A DNA stretch of 16,674 bases from CAYRLW01 sp964425215 (GCA_964425215.1 CAYRLW010000062.1:1-16674), one strand, 5' to 3'; positions 6,441 to 15,013 are shown, counted from the first letter of the stretch. Notes: a model not told the origin generated them from the letters alone. Numbers and translations: made by a program.

Positions 6441-6469
6441 ACTATATCGATCCCGTACCGTTTAGTCAA
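6441..6469 (-). promoter_or_regulatory. Near-consensus sigma70 promoter of the ABC importer operon
   Basis: On the minus strand TTGACT (6469-6464, five of six) and TATAGT (6446-6441, five of six) are separated by exactly 17 bp. Transcription should start near 6434, leaving a leader of about 155 nt. The promoter is in the 295-bp gap between the chemotaxis gene stop (6575) and the binding-protein start (6279). No terminator is evident between the chemotaxis gene and this promoter. Confidence 0.75.
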
Positions 6470-6574
6470 TGGAAATTCCCCAAAAGTGCTTCATTTATTG
6501 GGCTATAGCTACCATGTTACGGCCACAGGTGCGGGACGATGGAGTCCGCACAAGGGTCGTGGCTTTACACCGGC

Positions 6575-8440
6575 TTATTCTATTTTAAACCGGCCGACCA
6601 CGGTTTCCAGACGTTCGATGGTGGTCCGGGTTCCTTCCGCCGCGGCGGATACCATTTTTACGCTCCGGTCTATCCGTTCAATACCCTGTTCCATATCCGA
6701 AACACTGCGATCGATTTCTCCGCTGGCGGATTTTAAACTGCCAATTTCCCGTAAAACCACCTGGTTTCCCGCGGCCATTTCTCGGGAACCGTCACGAACC
6801 TGGGTGGTAATATCGTTCATCGAATGGAGTGCCTCGAGGACCTGTCTAGACCCTTCCTTCTGTTCCGCCATGGCCTGTTGAATCTCCTGAACCAACGAAT
6901 CGGTCTGACCTATATCCCCGGCGACTTTGGTAAACGTCTCCTCCGAGATCCTGGAAGATCCTACCACCTGCTGGATATCCCGGAGCACCTGGGCCAATTC
7001 ATCCCGGATGGTTTTCGATTGTTTCGCCGAAGTTTCTGCCAATTTGCGGATCTCGTCGGCCACCACGGAAAAGCCGCGCCCCGCGTCCCCGGCGTGGGCC
7101 GCCTCGATGGCCGCGTTCATGGCTAAAAGATTAGTCTGCGAGGCGATGGTCGCTATGATTTTGTTGGTTTCCATAAGCCCCTGGGACCGTTCGGCGATTC
7201 GCTCGATTTCCGTTCGCGTATCCTCCTGGGCCTTCTTTCCCTCCCGAGAAGACACCAACAGGGCCGAAAATCGTTCCGCCATTTTATTGATAGAATTGGT
7301 AACCGAACCGATGTTTCCTATCATTTCTTCTATAGAAGCCGACGCCTGGGTAACGCTGGCGGCCTGGGTATCGATAATTCCGTTGAGGGATTCAATATTT
7401 TTAGTTATCTCTTCGATGGCCGAGGAGGATTCATTGACGCTTTCCGTCTGATGGATGATTTTATCCTTTACCGTTTTGGTACTTACGGCGATATGGGAAA
7501 CGGAAGCCGTCGTTTCCTCTTGACTATGGGATAACTCTTCCCCCAACTGCCGAAGCTTGGTTCCCGCGATTTGGACGCTGGAAACGCTTTTACTCAAATC
7601 CACGCAGAACGAATTGATCATTCCTGCGATGGTTGCCAGTTCGTCCACCGAAGCGATATGGATACGCTTGGTCAGATCCCCCTGACCGGAGGTTAACTGT
7701 TCCAGCTGGCCAATAAGGGAATCGTAGATGATGGAATTATTGGCGGTCCAAAGGACTATAAGAACGATCATTATTCCTAAAAACGCGACCATCACGGAAA
7801 CAGAGAAAAGGAGGATAAAGGTACCGCGGGGGCCGGAACTTTCGGCGTCGCTCATAAAAAGAAGGGCCATCGAAACGGCAAACAGGAGGCTCATGATGCC
7901 GATAAAAGTGGGGATGATAAAATTTTTCCGTTTTTGCCGGTTGTCCCGCAAATTTCGGGGATACTGAACGATGCTCCGGCTTAACAGTTTTTTGGTGACT
8001 AAACGGTCAGCCAGGACGTACACAAAAGCCGCGTCCAACAAGCCGATGGAAAACAGAAAGGTACCCAAGGCTGTCCGGTTGATGGACCGCAGGCCCAATA
8101 CGTTGGAAGCCAAGGAAAAGGCCGCTACGCTTAGGGCGATGATACCGATAAACGTGATCATAGCCTTGAGGGGCGTTCCACCGATCAACTCCAGGTTTTT
8201 TTTCCACTCCCCCTCATCACCCGAAAAATCGTAGTCCCTGTCATAACGACGGGCGTAGCGTTCCATGGCCAAAAGGGTAAATACCAGGAAAAGACCCCCG
8301 ATCCCCAGGCTTACCAGAATGGGTTCGTCTATGTTTTTGGCGGAATCACGAAAAAAGACGGCCGCGATCAATTGAACCAGGGCGAACAAAATCGCGGCGT
8401 TAAGGACGATGCTCCGAAAAGAGCTCGATTTCCGTTTCAT
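6575..8440 (-). CDS. Methyl-accepting chemotaxis protein with six N-terminal membrane helices
   Basis: The protein has 621 residues from the preferred start. Its N-terminal half has six hydrophobic segments (about 9-30, 38-60, 93-113, 124-145, 174-196 and 208-231) with only short loops, so there is no large periplasmic sensor domain. A HAMP-like region (about 238-280) and a long coiled-coil signalling domain follow. The conserved hairpin tip lies near 428-472, with TIASQTNLLAMNAAIEAAHA then GRGFSVVADEIRKLAE, the part that contacts CheA and CheW. The C-terminus (VVGRFKIE) lacks a CheR/CheB docking pentapeptide. A longer frame starting at 8482 is unlikely because AAAGGAG lies upstream of the ATG at 8438-8440. 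The gene follows proS by 62 bp on the same strand. The signal sensed is unknown; sensing within the membrane or of cytoplasmic state is possible. Confidence 0.9.
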   Translation of the reverse strand: MKRKSSSFRSIVLNAAILFALVQLIAAVFFRDSAKNIDEPILVSLGIGGLFLVFTLLAMERYARRYDRDYDFSGDEGEWKKNLELIGGTPLKAMITFIGIIALSVAAFSLASNVLGLRSINRTALGTFLFSIGLLDAAFVYVLADRLVTKKLLSRSIVQYPRNLRDNRQKRKNFIIPTFIGIMSLLFAVSMALLFMSDAESSGPRGTFILLFSVSVMVAFLGIMIVLIVLWTANNSIIYDSLIGQLEQLTSGQGDLTKRIHIASVDELATIAGMINSFCVDLSKSVSSVQIAGTKLRQLGEELSHSQEETTASVSHIAVSTKTVKDKIIHQTESVNESSSAIEEITKNIESLNGIIDTQAASVTQASASIEEMIGNIGSVTNSINKMAERFSALLVSSREGKKAQEDTRTEIERIAERSQGLMETNKIIATIASQTNLLAMNAAIEAAHAGDAGRGFSVVADEIRKLAETSAKQSKTIRDELAQVLRDIQQVVGSSRISEETFTKVAGDIGQTDSLVQEIQQAMAEQKEGSRQVLEALHSMNDITTQVRDGSREMAAGNQVVLREIGSLKSASGEIDRSVSDMEQGIERIDRSVKMVSAAAEGTRTTIERLETVVGRFKIE

Positions 8441-8454
8441 GATTCCTCTCCTTT

Positions 8455-8500
8455 GGGGCTTTGAAAGATCTGCTGTCTTCACAAAGCCCCCGTTCGGGGC
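8455..8500 (-). promoter_or_regulatory. Two mutually exclusive hairpins between proS and the chemotaxis gene
   Basis: In RNA sense, GCCCC (8500-8496) pairs with GGGGC (8490-8486) as a short GC hairpin just after the proS stop, followed by a weak T tract (TTTGTG). The same middle segment, GGGGCTTTG (8490-8482), pairs perfectly with CAAAGCCCC (8463-8455) as a nine-pair stem that can be extended inside by AAGA with TCTT. The second stem ends directly before the AAAGGAG Shine-Dalgarno of the chemotaxis gene. Because both hairpins use 8486-8490 they cannot form together, as in a terminator and antiterminator pair. Regulation by this switch is an inference. Confidence 0.5.
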
Positions 8501-8502
8501 GC

Positions 8503-10335
8503 TTATTCTCCGTTTAGTTCAGCCAACGCTTCACGAACCGCTTGGATCAAAGTTTCTGCCGCCGTCGCAAGGGGAACCAGGCGGCTCTCCTTTTCCCGGC
8601 GGTCCTTAATTTCCACGTTGGGCAGGTTTTTGTCCCCCACCACAACCCGAAGGGGTACGCCGATTAAATCCGCGTCCTTGAACTTAACCCCCGGCCGCTC
8701 GTTCCGGTCGTCCAAAAGAACCTCAAGCCCCGAGGCTTCCAACTCCGCAGATAACCTATCCGCCGCGTCTTTTACCGCCCCATCGTACTTGATGGGGACA
8801 ATGATCACGTGATAGGGGGCCACGGTCATGGGCCATATAATGCCGTCGTCATCGTGGTGTTCCTCGATAATAGAAGCCAGGGTTCGATCGACCCCTATAC
8901 CGTAACACCCCATGGTGGGGATTTGGGCCTTACCGTCCTCGTCCAGGAAGCTTACCTTCATCGATTTGGTGTACTTATACCCCAGCTTAAAAATATGCCC
9001 CAGCTCGTTACCCTTTTTTTCGTACAGCTCCCCGCCACAGAGGGGACACCGGTCCCCCGCGGTAACGGTCCGCAGGTCGGCGACCATAAAGGGTACAAAA
9101 TCGCGGCCGTAGGCCACGTGGGCGTAATGGAGATCCTGGGCCAAGGCGCCGGTTACGGCGTCAGTCATGGCGGTTACCGTTTCGTCGGCGATTACCGGAA
9201 GACTGGATAGACCCACGGGGCCCGCGAAACCAACCGGCGCCCCGGTCAGCCGGATCACATCGGCGTCCGAGGCGAGCATAACCTCGCTGGCTTTTACCGT
9301 GGCGGCTAATTTTGTTTCGTTCACGTCCAGGTCCCCCCGGATCGCCACGGCGAAAAAGGCCTCGCCGTACATTTTTGGCGCATCGGGCGCCGGGGCGCTA
9401 CGTTCCAGCGTCGCGCACCCCGGAGCGGCGCTGAGGTCTAGCTCCACGTTGAGGGCCCGATAGATTAGGGTTTTTATAAAGGATGTGGCGTCCGTTTTTA
9501 AGAATCCGCAGAGTTCTTCGATGGTCCTGACCGAAGGGGTGGGAATTTTTTCCACCGGTGGGGTTCCCTTTGCGGCGGCTTGGGCCGCCTCGATCGAAAC
9601 GGGAGGGGTAAAATCCCGCTGACACGCCGCCTTTTCCACGTTGGCAGCGTAATCGCAGGAGCGGCAAAGGATCAGCGTATTGTCGCCGATTTCGCTCTCT
9701 ACCATGAACTCCTCCGATCCCGTACCGCCCATGGCCCCCGTGTCCGCCCGGACGGGGATAACCGTCAACCCGCACCGCTTAAAGATCCGCCGGTACGCCC
9801 GGCCCATATCCTGGTAGGTCTTATCCAGGCTTTCATCGTTGGCGTGGTAGGAATAGGCATCCTTCATCGTAAACTCCCGCCCCCGCATGACCCCGTACCG
9901 GGGCCGAATTTCGTCCCGGTATTTGGTGTTAATTTGATACAGCGATAGGGGCAGTTGGCGGTAACTGTTCAGCTCGTCCCGGACCAGGGCGGTAAAAGCC
10001 TCTTCGGCGGTGGGAGAAATGACGAAGTCCGCGTCCAGACGATTCTTTACCCGGAGCATTCCCTCACCCATGGTATCCCACCGGCCCGATTCCTTCCAAA
10101 TTTCCCCCGGCACCACCACGCTGGGCTTTAGCTCCAACGCGCCGATGGCGTCCATCTCTTGCCGAATAATGTTTTCCACTTTCCGGAAGGACCTAAGGCC
10201 CAGGGGCAAATAGGCGAAAAGGCCGTTGGCCAGCTTTCGGAGCATGGCGGCCCGCATCATCAAACGGTGACTGGCGATAACCGCGTCGGCGGGAACCTCG
10301 CGGAGCGTGGGAATGAGGGTCTGTGAAATCTTCAT
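8503..10335 (-). CDS. proS: Prolyl-tRNA synthetase, bacterial type
   Basis: This 610-residue cytoplasmic class II aminoacyl-tRNA synthetase attaches proline to tRNA-Pro. Motif 2 is at about 139-160 (YRDEIRPRYGVMRGREFTMK) and motif 3 at about 476-492 (GCYGIGVDRTLASIIEE). TGAMGGTGSEEFMV at 199-212 is the usual ProRS segment. The editing (INS) domain lies between motifs 2 and 3 (about 225-405), identifying the bacterial-type enzyme that clears Ala-tRNA-Pro. Cys pairs occur at LCRSC (224-227) and CPLC (430-433). The C-terminal anticodon-binding domain runs from about 507 to the end. It is somewhat longer than the roughly 570 residues usual for this type; the extra length seems to lie in the editing domain (about 241-265 and 295-325). 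AAGGA upstream of the ATG supports the start. The gene is divergent from glgP. Confidence 0.97.
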   Translation of the reverse strand: MKISQTLIPTLREVPADAVIASHRLMMRAAMLRKLANGLFAYLPLGLRSFRKVENIIRQEMDAIGALELKPSVVVPGEIWKESGRWDTMGEGMLRVKNRLDADFVISPTAEEAFTALVRDELNSYRQLPLSLYQINTKYRDEIRPRYGVMRGREFTMKDAYSYHANDESLDKTYQDMGRAYRRIFKRCGLTVIPVRADTGAMGGTGSEEFMVESEIGDNTLILCRSCDYAANVEKAACQRDFTPPVSIEAAQAAAKGTPPVEKIPTPSVRTIEELCGFLKTDATSFIKTLIYRALNVELDLSAAPGCATLERSAPAPDAPKMYGEAFFAVAIRGDLDVNETKLAATVKASEVMLASDADVIRLTGAPVGFAGPVGLSSLPVIADETVTAMTDAVTGALAQDLHYAHVAYGRDFVPFMVADLRTVTAGDRCPLCGGELYEKKGNELGHIFKLGYKYTKSMKVSFLDEDGKAQIPTMGCYGIGVDRTLASIIEEHHDDDGIIWPMTVAPYHVIIVPIKYDGAVKDAADRLSAELEASGLEVLLDDRNERPGVKFKDADLIGVPLRVVVGDKNLPNVEIKDRREKESRLVPLATAAETLIQAVREALAELNGE

Positions 10336-10385
10336 GTGGATATCCTTACTGGAATTAGTCCGATTATCGAACCTGTTAGGGTATC

Positions 10386-10415
10386 AGAATACCCGGCCCC
10401 CGGCCCCTTGGACAA
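10386..10415 (-). promoter_or_regulatory. Possible promoter of proS, with an overlapping inverted repeat
   Basis: On the minus strand TTGTCC (10415-10410) and TATTCT (10391-10386) are 18 bp apart, each matching the sigma70 consensus at four of six positions. The -35 element lies inside a near-perfect inverted repeat (CCCTTG at 10405-10410, CAAGGG at 10413-10418, flanked by GG and CC), which could be an operator. Its distance from the proS start is about 50 bp. The matches are moderate. Confidence 0.35.
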
Positions 10416-10438
10416 GGGTCCGAATCCTAAAACGCGCA

Positions 10439-10468
10439 TTGACACTTTTAAAGAAAGTACAGTAGGCT
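10439..10468 (+). promoter_or_regulatory. Possible promoter of glgP
   Basis: A perfect TTGACA (10439-10444) is followed after 18 bp by TAGGCT (10463-10468), a weak -10. TATATT a few bases further (10470-10475) would be too far away. The element lies about 45 bp before the glgP start codon in the 179-bp divergent gap shared with proS. The -35 match is strong and the -10 is poor, so activator help or a different -10 is possible. Confidence 0.4.
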
Positions 10469-10514
10469 TATATTTTAGAGATTTAACCGGTTTAGTAATA
10501 GAAGGAGAATTCCC

Positions 10515-12965
10515 ATGACCATCGATAAAGAAGCCTTTAAAGAACATATACGACTGCGATTGAAACGTCGTTACGGGAAAGAAATCCTTGAAGCCTCGCA
10601 CCACGATCTGTACGACGCGGTGGCTTCCGCTTCTATGGAGTATATTTTAGACAATTGGATGGCCACCCGGAAGGCCTTTGACGCCCAACCGGGAAAACAG
10701 ATGTTTTATTTTTCCGCCGAATTCCTCATGGGACGGGCTTTGACGAACAACCTGATCAACCTGGGAATTCTGAAAGACGTCCAGGAGGTTTTGGGGGAGA
10801 TCGGTACAACCTACGAGGAGGTGGAAGAACAGGAAGGGGACGCGGGGCTCGGCAACGGCGGTCTGGGCCGACTGGCAGCCTGCTTCCTCGACAGCCTGGC
10901 GACCATGGACCTGCCGGGCCACGGATACGGAATCCGTTACCGGTACGGTATGTTCCAGCAAAAGGTTGAAAACTGCAAGCAGATTGAAAAGCCCGATAAT
11001 TGGCTGGAGCATCGGGATCCCTGGGCCATTCGGCGGAGCGATTTGGCGGTTACGGTTCGATTTGGAGGAGAAGTTGTGGCCACCATGGGGGCCGACGGTC
11101 GCGAACGGTTCGATATTCAGAAAGCCGAAGTCGTCACCGCCATACCCCACGATATGCCCATCGTGGGGTACCAGACCAAAACCGTCAACACCCTCCGCCT
11201 TTGGGAAGCCTCCAGCCCCGACGGGTTTGACCTCCAGTTGTTTAACGACATGCACTACCACCGGGCCGTGGAAAAGGCAAACCAGGCGGAGGATCTGTCT
11301 CGGGTTCTCTACCCCAACGATTCGGGCCCCTCGGGAAAGGCGCTTCGGCTTAAACAACAGTATTTTTTCGTTTCCGCCAGTCTTCAGGATATTCTACGGA
11401 GTTTTAAAGCCCGAATCGGTACCGATTTTAATCGATTACCCGATTTCGCGGTGATCCAACTGAACGATACCCATCCAGTGGTTGCCATTCCCGAACTGAT
11501 GCGTCTTCTGATGGACCAGGAAGATTTGGGCTGGGATAAAGCGTGGGGCATCACCACCCGGGTCTTCGCGTATACCAACCACACGATCATGGCCGAGGCG
11601 CTGGAAAAATGGCCCATAGACCTCTTTTCCGCGAACCTGCCCCGGATCTATAAAATTATCGAGGAGATCGACCGGCGCCATCAGGAAGAACTTCGTCAAA
11701 CCTTTAGCGAAGATTGGGAAAAACGGCAGAGGATGTCCATCGTCTCCGATGGCATGATCCACATGGCCCGCCTTGCCCTGGTAGCCTGTTTTTCCGTGAA
11801 CGGCGTGGCGGCCCTGCATACGGAGATCCTTAAAAAACGGGAACTCCACGATTGGTACCAGTGGAAACCCCAGCTCTTCAATAATAAGACCAACGGGGTA
11901 ACCCAACGCCGATGGCTCCTGTCCGCCAATCCCGGTTTAGCTCAACTTATCACCTCGGCCATCGGAACAGGGTGGGAAACCGATATGACCCGGCTGAGGG
12001 CCCTGGAACCCTTCGCCGATGATCCATCGTTCCGCCAACGCTTTGCGAAGGTCAAACGGCAAAACAAGGTCCGCTTGGCCGAGTGTTTACAAAAAAAGCA
12101 GAACCTGGTTATAAATCCTGATTCCATATTCGACGTTCAGGTAAAGCGGCTCCACGAATACAAGCGGCAACTACTGAATATCTTCCACATCATGTACCTG
12201 CATAACCGGATGGACGACGACCCCAGTTTTGATATCCCCCCCCAAACCTACATTTTTGGCGCCAAAGCCGCCTCGGGGTACCGGCGAGCCAAGTCCATTA
12301 TATCGCTCATCTGTTGTGAGGCCGCCAGACTAGAGAAGGACCCCCAGGTTCGAGGGCGTCTGCGGGTCGTTTTTGTGGAAGATTACCGGGTGACCGCGGC
12401 CGAACGGATTATCCCCGCGGCGGAAGTTTCGGAGCAAATTTCCACCGCCGGAAAAGAGGCCAGCGGAACGGGAAACATGAAGTTCATGATGAACGGAGCC
12501 CTAACGCTGGGAACCATGGACGGGGCGAACGTGGAGATCGTGCAGGAAGTGGGCAGAAAAAACGCCTTTATTTTTGGTCTGGGAGCCGAAGAGATCGCCG
12601 CCATGGAAGCCACCCACGCGTACGACCCCCGGCTCTACCTGGGGAAAACCCCCGCTTTGGCCCGGGTAGTCCACCAACTGGTGGACGGAACCTTTGAGGG
12701 GGAATTCCAGAACGCCTTTAAGGAACTCTACGATTCCCTATTAAACGGGGTAGAGGGTTCCCGGCCCGATCCGTACTATGTTTTGGCGGATTTTGACGCT
12801 TACGTCCAAGCCCACGAACAGGTTAACCAGCTTTATCAGGATCCGGAAGCGTGGAACCGTATGGCCATCCTCAACGTGGCCCGGTCGGGGATTTTTTCCA
12901 CCGACCGGACCATCGCCGAATACCGCCGGGATATTTGGAAGATAGACCCCATCAGGGTATCCTGA
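10515..12965 (+). CDS. glgP: Glycogen/starch phosphorylase
   Basis: This 816-residue cytoplasmic enzyme of glycosyltransferase family 35 releases glucose 1-phosphate from alpha-1,4-glucans using phosphate and pyridoxal phosphate. The length matches E. coli GlgP. The N-terminal half has YFSAEFLMGRALTNNLINLG and GDAGLGNGGLGRLAACFLDS, both diagnostic. The C-terminal half has FDVQVKRLHEYKRQLLNI and the cofactor signature EASGTGNMKFMMN, in which K656 is the expected pyridoxal-phosphate lysine, followed by GTMDGANVEI. AAGGAG at 10502-10507 sits 7 nt before the ATG. The gene is transcribed alone, divergent from proS and convergent with ilvD, with a hairpin at 13021-13040 after its end. Its presence implies that the organism stores or uses glycogen-like polymers or maltodextrins. 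No other glg gene is in the window. Confidence 0.97.
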   Translation: MTIDKEAFKEHIRLRLKRRYGKEILEASHHDLYDAVASASMEYILDNWMATRKAFDAQPGKQMFYFSAEFLMGRALTNNLINLGILKDVQEVLGEIGTTYEEVEEQEGDAGLGNGGLGRLAACFLDSLATMDLPGHGYGIRYRYGMFQQKVENCKQIEKPDNWLEHRDPWAIRRSDLAVTVRFGGEVVATMGADGRERFDIQKAEVVTAIPHDMPIVGYQTKTVNTLRLWEASSPDGFDLQLFNDMHYHRAVEKANQAEDLSRVLYPNDSGPSGKALRLKQQYFFVSASLQDILRSFKARIGTDFNRLPDFAVIQLNDTHPVVAIPELMRLLMDQEDLGWDKAWGITTRVFAYTNHTIMAEALEKWPIDLFSANLPRIYKIIEEIDRRHQEELRQTFSEDWEKRQRMSIVSDGMIHMARLALVACFSVNGVAALHTEILKKRELHDWYQWKPQLFNNKTNGVTQRRWLLSANPGLAQLITSAIGTGWETDMTRLRALEPFADDPSFRQRFAKVKRQNKVRLAECLQKKQNLVINPDSIFDVQVKRLHEYKRQLLNIFHIMYLHNRMDDDPSFDIPPQTYIFGAKAASGYRRAKSIISLICCEAARLEKDPQVRGRLRVVFVEDYRVTAAERIIPAAEVSEQISTAGKEASGTGNMKFMMNGALTLGTMDGANVEIVQEVGRKNAFIFGLGAEEIAAMEATHAYDPRLYLGKTPALARVVHQLVDGTFEGEFQNAFKELYDSLLNGVEGSRPDPYYVLADFDAYVQAHEQVNQLYQDPEAWNRMAILNVARSGIFSTDRTIAEYRRDIWKIDPIRVS

Positions 12966-13020
12966 CAGGGCCACGGGATTCCCGGCCTCTACCCGCCGAT
13001 CCCCCGGGATTCTGAAACTT

Positions 13021-13040
13021 CTGTCGGACTTATCCGACAG
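13021..13040. terminator. Hairpin between convergent glgP and ilvD
   Basis: CTGTCGGA (13021-13028) and TCCGACAG (13033-13040) form a perfect 8-bp stem with the 4-nt loop CTTA. It lies in the 79-bp gap between the glgP stop (12963-12965) and the ilvD stop (13045-13047), the expected place for a bidirectional terminator. T runs are weak on both strands (GCTTCT rightward, AAGTTTC leftward), so termination may be incomplete. Confidence 0.55.
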
Positions 13041-13044
13041 GCTT

Positions 13045-14913
13045 CTAGTCCTCTTCTCCCGGAAGCCGCCGTACCGCCCCCACGTCGGCGCTCTGGGCGA
13101 AGAGGGCGTAGGCCTTCAGCGCCCGGCTGACGGGCCGGTCCCGGTGTTTAGGCGTAAAGGCGTCCTTGCCCCGCCCTTCTTCCTCGCTTCGACGGCGCTG
13201 AAGTTCCTGGGCGCTGACCAACAGCTCCAATTTCCGATGGGGAATATCGATAGCGATCCTATCCCCGTCCCGGATCAGGGCGATCTCGCCCCCCGCGGCG
13301 GCTTCGGGACTTACGTGGCCGATAGATAGGCCGCTGGTTCCCCCGGAGAAACGTCCATCCGTAATGAGGGCGCAGAGTTTACCCAGCTTTTTACTCTTTA
13401 TGTAGCTGGTAGGGTACAGCATCTCCTGCATACCCGGACCGCCCTTAGGCCCCTCGTACCGGATTACCACCACGTCTCCCGGCTTTACCCGGTTCCCTAA
13501 AATACCTTCCACCGCTTCTTCCTGGCTCTCAAAGACCACCGCGGGACCTTCAAAGGTAAAGAGGCTTGAATCCACCCCAGCGGTCTTTACGATTGATCCC
13601 CGGCTGGAAATATTGCCAAATAGGACCGCCAAACCGCCGTCGCTGTAGTACGCGTGGGCAATATCGCGGACGCACCCCTTTTCCCGGTCCAAGTCCAATT
13701 CCTTGTAGAGTGACCGCTGACTTCCCATGGTCAAGTTGAATTTAAGCGCCGGGGCGGCCCGGTAAAACTGGTCCGCCGTACCCAAAGAAGGGTCCCCCGG
13801 GCCCGGTTTTCCATCCGAGGAGGCTCCCCGAATGTCAAAGCGCTGGAGTGCATCCTTGAGGGTCGGGTAATCGACCCGGGCCACCGAGGTATCCAGCAGA
13901 CCGCCCCGGTCCAATTCGGCCATAATGCCCATTATGCCGCCGGCCCGGTGAACGTCCTCCAAATGGAAGGACGAGCTGGGAGCGACCTTACAAACGCAGG
14001 GAACCTTTTTTGATAGGGCGTCGATGTCCCGAATGGTAAAGTCCACCTCCGCTTCCTTTGCTATGGCCAAAAGGTGAAGCACCGTATTGGTACTACCGCC
14101 CATGGCCACGTCCAGGCTCATGGCGTTCATAAAAGCGCTCTTCGTGGCGATACCCCGGGGCAAAAGCCGGGGATTCCCGGTCCGGTAGTATTCCTCCGCC
14201 AGCTCGCAGATCCGCTCCGCCGCCCGGTCAAACAATTTCAGCCTATTTTCGTGGGTCGCCAGGACCGTACCGTTCCCCGGCAAAGCCATACCCAAGGCTT
14301 CGGTAAGACAGTTCATCGAGTTAGCCGTAAACATACCGGAACAGCTACCGCAGGTGGGACACGCGGCGGCCTCGACCTCCGCCAACTCTGTATCGCTCAC
14401 GGACTCGTCGGCTCCCATGACCATCGCGTCGATCAGATCCAACGCCTTTCCCGCCGCGTGGCCCGCTTCCATAGGGCCCCCGGAAACGACAATGGTAGGG
14501 ATGTTTAAACGCATGGCCGCCATCAGCATGCCCGGGGTGATTTTATCGCAGTTGGTGATGCAGATCAGCGCGTCCGCCCGATGGGCGTTGACCATGTACT
14601 CCACGCTATCGGCGATCAGATCCCGGGACGGTAGGCTGTACAGCATCCCCGTATGCCCCATGGCGATCCCGTCGTCGATGGCGATGGTGTTAAATTCCGC
14701 GGCGAAAAAGCCTTTAGATTCGATTATTCTTTTTACCCGCTGACCAACTTCGTGCAGGTGTACGTGCCCTGGTACAAACTGGGTAAAACTGTTTGCAATA
14801 GCGATTATGGGCTTACCAAAATGCTCGTTTTTCATGCCATCGGCCCGCCATAGGGCTCGGGCCCCCGCCATGGTTCGGCCTTTGGTGCTTAATTCGGAAC
14901 GCAATGTGGGCAT
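13045..14913 (-). CDS. ilvD: Dihydroxy-acid dehydratase
   Basis: The protein has 622 residues from the preferred start, close to E. coli IlvD (616). This cytoplasmic iron-sulfur enzyme dehydrates 2,3-dihydroxyisovalerate and 2,3-dihydroxy-3-methylvalerate in valine, leucine and isoleucine synthesis. Both family signatures are present: NCDKITPGM (121-129, cluster cysteine C122) and SGLSIGHVSPEAAAGG near the C-terminus. ACPTCGSCSGMFTANSMN at 184-201 holds another cluster ligand, and NSFTQFVPGHVHL at 41-53 and DDGIAMGHTGMLYSLPSR at 80-97 are typical. AAGGAGG six bases upstream supports the ATG at 14911-14913; an in-frame ATG at 14946 lies next to the hairpin and is rejected. It follows argC by 100 bp on the same strand, with a 21-bp hairpin between them. 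No other ilv or leu gene is in the window. Confidence 0.97.
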   Translation of the reverse strand: MPTLRSELSTKGRTMAGARALWRADGMKNEHFGKPIIAIANSFTQFVPGHVHLHEVGQRVKRIIESKGFFAAEFNTIAIDDGIAMGHTGMLYSLPSRDLIADSVEYMVNAHRADALICITNCDKITPGMLMAAMRLNIPTIVVSGGPMEAGHAAGKALDLIDAMVMGADESVSDTELAEVEAAACPTCGSCSGMFTANSMNCLTEALGMALPGNGTVLATHENRLKLFDRAAERICELAEEYYRTGNPRLLPRGIATKSAFMNAMSLDVAMGGSTNTVLHLLAIAKEAEVDFTIRDIDALSKKVPCVCKVAPSSSFHLEDVHRAGGIMGIMAELDRGGLLDTSVARVDYPTLKDALQRFDIRGASSDGKPGPGDPSLGTADQFYRAAPALKFNLTMGSQRSLYKELDLDREKGCVRDIAHAYYSDGGLAVLFGNISSRGSIVKTAGVDSSLFTFEGPAVVFESQEEAVEGILGNRVKPGDVVVIRYEGPKGGPGMQEMLYPTSYIKSKKLGKLCALITDGRFSGGTSGLSIGHVSPEAAAGGEIALIRDGDRIAIDIPHRKLELLVSAQELQRRRSEEEGRGKDAFTPKHRDRPVSRALKAYALFAQSADVGAVRRLPGEED

Positions 14914-14946
14914 ATCAACCTCCTTTTCTATGTACAGAAACAACAA

Positions 14947-14991
14947 TATGAGGTTCTTTCAAAACTCAGGGAGTTTTGAAAGAACCTCATA
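14947..14991. terminator. Perfect 21-bp hairpin between argC and ilvD
   Basis: Arms 14947-14967 and 14971-14991 are exact reverse complements around a 3-nt loop. On the minus strand it begins 22 nt after the argC stop and is followed by ATTGTTGTTTCTG, a T-rich tail that fits a factor-independent terminator. It also lies 33 nt before the ilvD start, so it is in any ilvD leader transcribed from upstream. The arm shares GAGGT-N2-TT-N-CAAAA with the hairpin at 15-53. Confidence 0.65.
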
Positions 14992-15013
14992 GGTATACCG
15001 ATAATGACTTTGA

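Noticed and set aside
8441..8482. An N-terminal extension of the chemotaxis protein from an ATG at 8482
   Set aside because: It would translate through the intergenic hairpins, whereas AAAGGAG sits correctly before the ATG at 8440.
14914..14946. An N-terminal extension of IlvD from an ATG at 14946
   Set aside because: A strong AAGGAGG precedes the ATG at 14913, and the IlvD family begins with the MPxLRS-type sequence found there.
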